From Candidatus Atribacteria bacterium (GTDB lineage: Bacteria > Atribacterota > Atribacteria > Atribacterales > Atribacteraceae): a stretch of 6,828 nt of DNA. Every line of letters starts with the position of its first letter. Position 1 is the first letter of the stretch. Both the position numbers and the translations under genes were made by a program. The stretch lies in the NCBI GenBank assembly GCA_003561145.1, contig PWXL01000003.1:1-6828 (forward strand), in the 5' to 3' direction. A model generated the notes under the pieces. It was not told the origin of the DNA. It worked only from the letters and a program-made list of their open reading frames with translations, and did not search any database. Shown one piece after another: positions 1 to 5,554 of this stretch.

Positions 1-1
1 C

Positions 2-1237
2 CATGTCTATCGGTTTACCCGCATTCCCGAACTCGCCGGCCTCGAGATCGAGGTCGAGACCCGTGGGGACCGGCTGTGGACCAGGATCACCGGGACATCC
101 TCCTGGTGGTTACGCTTCATCATCAACCGGTATTTTTCCTTTCACTCGTCTCTCGGTACCCTGGGGGTGCGGGACGGTGGAAATGTCTATTCGATGTATC
201 TCCCGCCCATTCCAAGCTTGGCCCACGAGCGGATGTTCGAATCGTTTCTTTCCACCATCGTGTTCAAAAGGCGTATCCCAATGGCTGCTACGATCGCTGT
301 CACCTCGGACTGCCAGTACCGCTGTGGCCACTGCAGTGCCATAAAGCGCCCCACCGGTCGACCGGTCATGACCCTGGGAGAAATCCAACGGGTTATCCAG
401 GAATGTTTGGACCTGGGAGTCACCAACATCACCTTTACCGGGGGAGAGCCCCTCTTGAGAAAAGACTTGGAACAGATTGTTGCCTCGGTCCCCCGGGAGC
501 GGGGGGTTGCCCAGGTGTTTACTAATGCGGTGGCACTTTCCCCCGAAAAAGCCGAGGCCTTGTACCAAGCCGGGGCTTACGGGGTGCAGATCAGTCTCGA
601 CTCACCCGACCCGGAAGAACACAACCGGCTGCGTGGCTCATCCGGAGCCTTCGCGGCTGTGGAACGGGGTGTGGCGGAGGCGCACCGGGCGGGCCTCCTG
701 GTGGGCATTTCCACCTATGCCACCCGGGAACGGGTCAGGGACCACTTTCTCCTGCGGATGGCCGAACTTGTAGCCGGATGGAAGGTCCAGGAGATCAGTG
801 TGTTCGATGCCATCGAAACCGGAGGTCTCCGGGGGTTTGGTAGCCTGGTGCTCGACCGGGCAGCCCGCCGGCAACTGCAGGCGGACATGAAAACGGTCAA
901 CCGGCGTTTTCGTGGTATATTGCGAGCTGTCACCCAGACCTGGACCAACAGTGGACGCGGGTTTTCCCGGTTTATCGGGTGCCTGGCCGCCAACTTCCAG
1001 ACCCACATCACTGCCCAGGGTGATTTCACTCCCTGTGATTTCACTCCCCTGTCCTTTGGCAACATCCGGGAAGCTTCGATCCAGGAACTGTGGGCAACCC
1101 TACTGGCCCATCCCGAATACCGCCGACGCAAACTCCGCTGCCGAATGCAGGACCCGGAATTTCGAAAACGCTACATCGACCCAATTCCGGAAGACGCGGA
1201 GCTACCGTATAGGATCAGTGAAAGGCTGAAAGGGTAG
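2..1237 (+). CDS. Radical SAM protein with C-terminal SPASM/twitch-like cysteines (5' partial)
   Basis: The reading frame is open from the first complete codon (position 2) to a TAG at 1235-1237, so the gene most likely begins upstream of the window. A GTG at 167 lies in frame, but the 55 codons before it also read as plausible protein, so it is probably internal. The radical SAM signature CxxxCxxC (reading CQYRCGHC) is seen with Cys codons at 311, 323 and 332. These would bind the [4Fe-4S] cluster that cleaves S-adenosylmethionine. The SAM-contacting GGEP motif follows at 440-451. The C-terminal part has a GCLAAN Cys (980), a TPCDFTPLSFGNI Cys (1034) and a further Cys (1139). This pattern resembles a SPASM or twitch auxiliary cluster domain, as in peptide- or protein-modifying radical SAM enzymes. 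The substrate cannot be told. About 340 bases separate it from the next gene, so it is probably a different transcription unit. The superfamily call is firm; the function is open. Confidence 0.9.
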   Translation, partial: HVYRFTRIPELAGLEIEVETRGDRLWTRITGTSSWWLRFIINRYFSFHSSLGTLGVRDGGNVYSMYLPPIPSLAHERMFESFLSTIVFKRRIPMAATIAVTSDCQYRCGHCSAIKRPTGRPVMTLGEIQRVIQECLDLGVTNITFTGGEPLLRKDLEQIVASVPRERGVAQVFTNAVALSPEKAEALYQAGAYGVQISLDSPDPEEHNRLRGSSGAFAAVERGVAEAHRAGLLVGISTYATRERVRDHFLLRMAELVAGWKVQEISVFDAIETGGLRGFGSLVLDRAARRQLQADMKTVNRRFRGILRAVTQTWTNSGRGFSRFIGCLAANFQTHITAQGDFTPCDFTPLSFGNIREASIQELWATLLAHPEYRRRKLRCRMQDPEFRKRYIDPIPEDAELPYRISERLKG

Positions 1238-1421
1238 ACAGATGAAGAGCAAAAGTAGCTTTTCAAAACCTAGACCCCCTTGACTCCCTGCAAACTTATC
1301 CTTGGCTCTCTTGGCCTCCCCTCAAAAATGCTCTGGGAATTATGATAAAGAATTATTTTTGATATTTCAGTGAGGCAACGATAGGAGTTCATCAAGATTT
1401 TAGATGATTCAATTCGCCTGG

Positions 1422-1451
1422 TTGACTTTCTCTTCCATAATCTATTAATAT
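1422..1451 (+). promoter_or_regulatory. Candidate sigma-70-type promoter for the ROK-led operon
   Basis: TTGACT at 1422-1427 matches the -35 consensus at five of six bases. TAATAT at 1446-1451 matches the -10 consensus at four of six, with an 18-base spacer. Transcription would start near 1458 and leave a leader of about 115 bases before the ROK gene. A competing -10 candidate, TATAAC at 1521-1526, has five of six matches but no good -35 element; it would give a leader of about 40 bases. The region is AT-rich, so chance matches are likely. This is a suggestion, not a firm call. Confidence 0.3.
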
Positions 1452-1558
1452 TAGAAATATTCTTTCTTTTCATGGCCATTGAGACGGTACTTATTATCAT
1501 ATTTAATCAAAAGTTCTGTGTATAACTCGCACCTTTCGCATTCCTAAACCTGACTGGG

Positions 1559-1565
1559 AAGGTGG
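1559..1565 (+). promoter_or_regulatory. Ribosome binding site deciding the ROK start
   Basis: AAGGTGG lies 8 bases before a TTG at 1574. The in-frame GTG at 1562 falls inside this motif and has only GGGAA immediately before it, which is too close to act as a Shine-Dalgarno sequence. The spacing therefore favours the TTG at 1574 as the start. Confidence 0.5.
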
Positions 1566-1573
1566 AACACAGC

Positions 1574-2782
1574 TTGGCCAGAAAGAAAAAACGAACAAAC
1601 CATTCAATCAAATCCTCACTGGTGCTCGGCCTGATCAGGGACTCGGGACCTCTGACCCCCGCTCAACTCTCGAACAAGGCGGGATTGGGCCTGGTGACTG
1701 CCGGAAAATATGTCGATCAGATGATTCAGCAGGGTTACATCGCAGAAACCGGTTTTGAAAAATCGACCGGTGGGAGGCGAGCCCGCCTGTTGGATGTGAA
1801 CCCTCAGTTCGGTCCCGCCCTGGGGATCGAGATCGGTGGGTCCCGGCTGATATGTACGATTGCCTCTTATGGTGGAGTTTCCCTGGAGACTGTCCACTGT
1901 CTTCCACCGGCTGGGGTTCCGGTCTTTGACGTTCTGGTTGAACAGATCGATTCCTTAATGGCTCGAGTGCATACCATCAAAGCTATCGGTATCGCATCCA
2001 GTGGAATTGTACAAAGTGAGACCGGTATATCTTTTTTTTCGCCCCATCGCTCCGACATGGAAAACCTCCCGTTGAAGACCCTGTTGGAAGATCGTTACGG
2101 GGTCCCGGTTTGGCTGGACGACATAAGCCGGTGTGCCGCATTTGCCGAAACCCGGCTGGGGGTGCTGAAGGGGGAAGGAGATTATCTGTATCTCTACCTG
2201 GACGAAGGCATTGGGATGTGCTGTAGTACACGAAATACCATGTTCCGGGGCACCCTGGGGATCGAGGGGGAGGTCGGCCACTTTGTGATCGACCGGAACG
2301 GTCCCCGCTGCGGATGTGGAAACCGGGGCTGCCTGGAAGCCTTTGCCTCCAGCCCGGCCATCGTCTCCCAGGTGGAGCGGGCCCTGGAAAAGGGAGTCCG
2401 TTCCATTGTCCAGCACCGGGCTGTCAACATCGAAACCATTATCCAGGCAGGACTGGCGGGGGACAAGCTCTGTTACCAGGCAATTAACGAAGCAGCAGAA
2501 CGGGTCGGGCTGGTGATGGCCCAGGGGCTGAACCTGACCGGTATCCCCAACCTGGTGATTGGTGGTTGCCTGGCCAACGCGGGTCTCTTGCTGCAGGAAC
2601 CGATCAACAGGATGGTTAAAACCCACTCCCTGTCGGTCTTGAGTCGGGACTGGTCGGTCAGGGTTTCACCATTGGATGAGCGCTCCGGGGCGCTGGGAGC
2701 GGCCATTTTAGCCTTGCGCTCGATCGTGGGTAAAGAAAACAGCCGAATCAAGGAGTTAGAATCTATTATTACATTGAGATAG
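1574..2782 (+). CDS. ROK family transcriptional regulator
   Basis: This protein of about 402 residues has a short basic N-terminus, a winged helix-turn-helix DNA-binding domain at about residues 14-76, and a ROK sugar-kinase-like domain to the end. That length and order are typical of NagC/Mlc/XylR-type regulators. The ROK zinc site is clear: His236 in GEVGH, then Cys246, Cys248 and Cys253 in CGCGNRGCLE. The phosphate-binding segment reads GIEIGGSRL at 84-92 where kinases usually have a DxGGTK-like motif. The usual NDAN segment reads DDIS at 182-185, and the second glycine loop is GIGMCC. These changes suggest a regulator that senses a sugar or sugar derivative without phosphorylating it. It is the first gene of a close-set operon and probably controls that operon and itself. 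An in-frame GTG at 1562 is an alternative start that would add four residues. The family call is secure; the ligand is unknown. Confidence 0.93.
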   Translation: MARKKKRTNHSIKSSLVLGLIRDSGPLTPAQLSNKAGLGLVTAGKYVDQMIQQGYIAETGFEKSTGGRRARLLDVNPQFGPALGIEIGGSRLICTIASYGGVSLETVHCLPPAGVPVFDVLVEQIDSLMARVHTIKAIGIASSGIVQSETGISFFSPHRSDMENLPLKTLLEDRYGVPVWLDDISRCAAFAETRLGVLKGEGDYLYLYLDEGIGMCCSTRNTMFRGTLGIEGEVGHFVIDRNGPRCGCGNRGCLEAFASSPAIVSQVERALEKGVRSIVQHRAVNIETIIQAGLAGDKLCYQAINEAAERVGLVMAQGLNLTGIPNLVIGGCLANAGLLLQEPINRMVKTHSLSVLSRDWSVRVSPLDERSGALGAAILALRSIVGKENSRIKELESIITLR

Positions 2783-2794
2783 GGAGGTTCGATG

Positions 2795-4045
2795 ATGAGT
2801 GATATCAAGAGAGCAGGTGGTCCGGGTTCGTTCGTGATCGGCGAAGAGGAAAAAAAGGAACTGTTGGAGGTAATCGAGTCCGGCTACCTGTTCCGGTATG
2901 GTTCGGATGACGACCCGAGGTTCAAGCAGAAAGTGGCGACCCTGGAGAAGGAGTTCGCCGAACTGGTTGGGGTACGGTATGCTGTTGCGGTCAACAGCGG
3001 AACCAGCGCCCTGTTGACCTGCCTGGCCGCCCTGGGGATTGGCCCCGGGGATGAAGTGATCGTGCCCGGGTATACTTTTATTGCTTCCATATCCAGCATC
3101 ATCATGGCCCGGGCGATTCCCATTCTCACGGAGATCGACGAATCGCTCACCCTGGACCCCAGGGACATCGAGCGGAAAATCACCGATAAAACCAAGGCGA
3201 TCATGGCGGTACACATGTTGGGGAACCCCTGCAGGATGGACGAAATCATGGAAATCGCCCGCTCCCGCAACATCATGGTGATTGAAGACTGCGCCCAGGC
3301 CGCCGGGGCTTCCTACGGGGGAAAGAGAGTGGGGAGCATCGGCCATATCGGGGCCTTCTCGCTCAACATCTTCAAGACCATCACGGCCGGAGACGGGGGT
3401 GTGGTTGTGACGGACGACTTCGACCTGTACGAGCGGGCCTTCGGGTTCCATGACCAGGGACACAAACCCCTCCGGACCGGGGTGGAAATCGGGAAAAGAA
3501 GCATCGTGGGACTCGACTTTCGTATGAACGAACTGACCGGTGCGGTGGCCCTAGCCCAGGCCCGCAAAATCGACCGGATTCTGGCCACTCTCCGCCAAAA
3601 AAAGAAAGCCCTGAAAGAGGCGTTTTCCGCCATTCCCGGGATCGGCTTCCGGACCATCACCGACGAAGAAGGGGAGTGCGCCACCCTCCTCACTATCATT
3701 TTTAAGGACCGGCGGATGGCCGATGCCTTCGGGGAGAAGGTGGGTACCAAAACCATCGCCCATTCCGGCTGGCACGTGTACAACAACATGGAACAGATCC
3801 TGAACAAGCAGACGGCCACCCAGTTCCCCTGTCCCTATGAGTGCCCGCAGTACAATAAAGAGATCGAATACCATGCCGGTATGCTTCCCAGGACAGACGA
3901 CATCCTGGAACGCTCCATCAACGTCAGCATCGGGGTGGTAGACAGGGGTCTGGGATCTGCCTTCGGCATCAATATCGACTCGACTGACGGGGAAATAACG
4001 GCAGTGGCGGAACGGGCCGCCTCGGTGATGCAGGAAATCAGTTGA
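2795..4045 (+). CDS. DegT/DnrJ/EryC1/StrS family PLP-dependent aminotransferase
   Basis: This 416-residue protein is a fold-type I PLP enzyme of the sugar aminotransferase class, which moves an amino group between glutamate or glutamine and a keto-sugar or keto-cyclitol. Landmarks in order are the cofactor phosphate-binding NSGTSAL (67-73), the PGYTF segment (91-95), IEDCAQAAGA with Asp165 and Gln168 expected to contact the PLP ring, and FSLNIFKTITAGDGG with the Schiff-base Lys194. FRMNELTGAVALAQ, typical of the family, lies further on. A CPYECP segment (Cys346, Cys350) near the C-terminus is less usual. ATG codons occur at 2792 and 2795. GGGAGG at 2782-2787 is 4 bases from the first and 7 from the second, so I chose the second. 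The ROK stop codon overlaps this ribosome binding site, which suggests coupled expression. The sequence resembles inosose and amino-sugar aminotransferases, but the exact substrate, and whether it acts in breakdown or synthesis, cannot be read from it. Confidence 0.93.
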   Translation: MSDIKRAGGPGSFVIGEEEKKELLEVIESGYLFRYGSDDDPRFKQKVATLEKEFAELVGVRYAVAVNSGTSALLTCLAALGIGPGDEVIVPGYTFIASISSIIMARAIPILTEIDESLTLDPRDIERKITDKTKAIMAVHMLGNPCRMDEIMEIARSRNIMVIEDCAQAAGASYGGKRVGSIGHIGAFSLNIFKTITAGDGGVVVTDDFDLYERAFGFHDQGHKPLRTGVEIGKRSIVGLDFRMNELTGAVALAQARKIDRILATLRQKKKALKEAFSAIPGIGFRTITDEEGECATLLTIIFKDRRMADAFGEKVGTKTIAHSGWHVYNNMEQILNKQTATQFPCPYECPQYNKEIEYHAGMLPRTDDILERSINVSIGVVDRGLGSAFGINIDSTDGEITAVAERAASVMQEIS

Positions 4046-4075
4046 AAATTCAATGATGAAAAGGAGCATTCTCCG

Positions 4076-5515
4076 GTGAAACTGAATGTGATCGAGGTCC
4101 TCTCGAGCGATGAAATGGAATTGATCCACCAGCGGTCTTGCGATCTCCTGGAACAGGTGGGTGTCCTGATCGACAGTGAACCGGCCCGGACCCTGCTGAT
4201 CGGTCACGGCGGAAGACCTCGGGCCGACCATGGGGCTATTACCATTCCGCCCGACCTGGTCGAACGCTGCCTGCAGACCCTGCCCGATAAGATTCCCATA
4301 TATGACCGGGAAGGAAACCAGGCCTTTGTCCTGGGAGACGGTAGGTCATATTGCGTCAGCGGCCACAACGCGGTGTTCATGCTGGACGACGAGCAGGGGG
4401 AACGGCGGGATTCCACGGTCCGAGACGTGGAGCGCTTCGCCTTGGTGTCCCAGCAAATGAGCGAGGTGGACATGGTGGGTGTTCCACTGATGCCTCAGGA
4501 TGTCACTCCGCAGACCACGCTGCTCTATGCCGTGGATGCCATTTTCCGGAATTCCACCAGGCCGGTGTTTTTTTCCTCGGAAAGTGAGCCGGTCAACCGG
4601 GCGGTCATCGAGATGGGCAAGGCGGTCATGGGGAAAGAGAGCCTCAACGTAACTCCCTGCCTGATCAGCCAATTGTCCACCACCAGCCCCCTGTACTGGG
4701 AGCGGGGAGCGGTGGACGCCCTGCTCCTGGTGGCACGGGAGGGTATCCCCCTGGATCTCCTGCCTCAGCCCATCGTCGGGGTGACCGCCCCCTATACCCT
4801 GGCCGGCATCCTGACCCTCCACAATACCGAAGTGCTCTGCGGGGTGGTCCTGTCGCAGTTGGTCAACCCCGGTACCCCGGTTATCTACGGGGCGGCCTGG
4901 ACCACTTATGAAATGCGCAGGGCCAATGTCCTGATTGGCCGCCCGGAATCATCTCTCCTGCGGATTGCCGGTTCCCAAATGGCCCATTTCTATTCGATGC
5001 CCAGTCACACCACCGCCCCGGACAACGACGCCCATGTGCCGGATCAGCAGGGAGCCTGGGAAAAAACCCTGTCCACCGTGGCGGCCTTAATCGGGGGAAA
5101 CGACATGATCGTCAACCTGGGCATGTTCGGCACCGGGATGAGCGCCAGCCTGGAGCAATTGGTGCTTGACAACGAGATCTGCCGGATCGTCAAGCGGTTT
5201 GCCCGGGGGATCCAGGTGGACGAAGACAGCATCGCCCTGGACGTCATGCGGGAAGTCGGCCCCCGAGGCGAATATCTCACTTCTTTCCACACCCTGCACA
5301 CCCTGCGCAGTGGTGAGCACCAGGAACTGGTTGTATCCTGCGGAGCAAACTACGAAGGGTGGGTGAAGGACGGGCGAAAGAATGTCTACCACACGGCGGC
5401 TGACACCGTCCAGGCCATCCTGGAACGAGGCTGTGCCCATTCCCTCCCCGACGAAACAGCGGCTGAACTCCAGCGCATCATCCAACGCACCGAACGGAAC
5501 ATGGGAGTGCGGTAA
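4076..5515 (+). CDS. MttB-family (trimethylamine methyltransferase superfamily) non-pyrrolysine methyltransferase
   Basis: The protein has 479 residues, the usual length for this family. Characterised members move a methyl group from a quaternary or tertiary amine to a cobalamin-bearing corrinoid protein. The C-terminal half carries the family hallmarks: DAHVPDQQGAWEKTL from residue 318, DNEICRIVKRFARGI from 365, VDEDSIALDVMREVGPRGEYL from 381, and a late YEGWVKDGRKN segment. No in-frame TAG is read through, and the gene ends at TAA, so it belongs with MtgB-like enzymes that lack pyrrolysine, not with classical MttB. The start is a GTG with AAGGAG at 4061-4066, nine bases upstream. The gene lies 30 bases after the aminotransferase and 39 bases before the isomerase-like gene. 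No corrinoid protein, reactivase or betaine transporter is seen nearby, so a partner would have to be encoded elsewhere. The substrate is unknown; the sugar-type neighbours hint at an N-methylated amino-sugar or cyclitol. Confidence 0.92.
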   Translation: MKLNVIEVLSSDEMELIHQRSCDLLEQVGVLIDSEPARTLLIGHGGRPRADHGAITIPPDLVERCLQTLPDKIPIYDREGNQAFVLGDGRSYCVSGHNAVFMLDDEQGERRDSTVRDVERFALVSQQMSEVDMVGVPLMPQDVTPQTTLLYAVDAIFRNSTRPVFFSSESEPVNRAVIEMGKAVMGKESLNVTPCLISQLSTTSPLYWERGAVDALLLVAREGIPLDLLPQPIVGVTAPYTLAGILTLHNTEVLCGVVLSQLVNPGTPVIYGAAWTTYEMRRANVLIGRPESSLLRIAGSQMAHFYSMPSHTTAPDNDAHVPDQQGAWEKTLSTVAALIGGNDMIVNLGMFGTGMSASLEQLVLDNEICRIVKRFARGIQVDEDSIALDVMREVGPRGEYLTSFHTLHTLRSGEHQELVVSCGANYEGWVKDGRKNVYHTAADTVQAILERGCAHSLPDETAAELQRIIQRTERNMGVR

Positions 5516-5542
5516 GTGACGTGAATCGGGAGAAGGTTAGAC

Positions 5543-5551
5543 GGAGGTGAT
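5543..5551 (+). promoter_or_regulatory. Strong ribosome binding site fixing a TTG start
   Basis: GGAGGTGAT is a near-perfect complement to the 3' end of bacterial 16S rRNA. It lies with GGAGG seven bases before the TTG at 5555. The overlapping ATG at 5550 leads to a stop after ten codons. The isomerase frame has no ATG, GTG or other TTG between its upstream stop (5522-5524) and 5555. The site therefore decides the start. Confidence 0.8.
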
Positions 5552-5554
5552 GGA

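Larger units (their letters stand above)
1238..1573. other. AT-rich intergenic region, no convincing gene
   Basis: This stretch between the radical SAM gene and the ROK regulator is strongly AT-rich: 56 of 180 bases are G or C over 1321-1500, against about 60% or more in the flanking genes. I see no well-supported gene, RNA gene or strong terminator hairpin in it. It is the only long gap in the window and lies directly upstream of a regulator-led operon, so it most likely holds the promoter and the operator bound by the ROK protein. Short AT-rich near-symmetries occur, such as AATATT-AGA-AATATT at 1447-1461, but none is long enough to be called an operator. Confidence 0.6.

Noticed and set aside
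3..344. Open frame starting with ATG at position 3 on the + strand
   Set aside because: It overlaps the radical SAM frame, which carries the CxxxCxxC motif, and its own translation is low-complexity Ser/Pro/Arg-rich.
353..366. Perfect 14-base palindrome ACCGGTCGACCGGT
   Set aside because: It lies inside the radical SAM coding region just after the cluster motif, with no promoter context; probably a chance result of G+C-rich codons.
1251..1263. AAAAG-TAG-CTTTT inverted repeat just after the radical SAM stop
   Set aside because: A five-pair, mostly A-T stem with a three-base loop and no following T tract is too weak to be called a terminator.
1270..1500. A 76-codon open frame on the - strand in the AT-rich gap
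   Set aside because: No ribosome binding site lies ahead of its ATG, no family resemblance is seen, and its basic, Ser/Ile-rich composition is what AT-rich noncoding DNA yields.
2032..2039. Run of eight T in the ROK gene as a possible frameshift or slippage site
   Set aside because: The protein stays in one frame with family motifs on both sides, so no frameshift is evident. Similar runs at 3597-3603 and 4568-4574 are also in intact genes.
1955..4231. Long open frames on the - strand opposite the ROK, aminotransferase and MttB genes (1955-2626, 2756-3463, 3551-4231)
   Set aside because: They lie opposite genes with clear family motifs and arise from G+C-rich codon bias; none shows recognisable domains.
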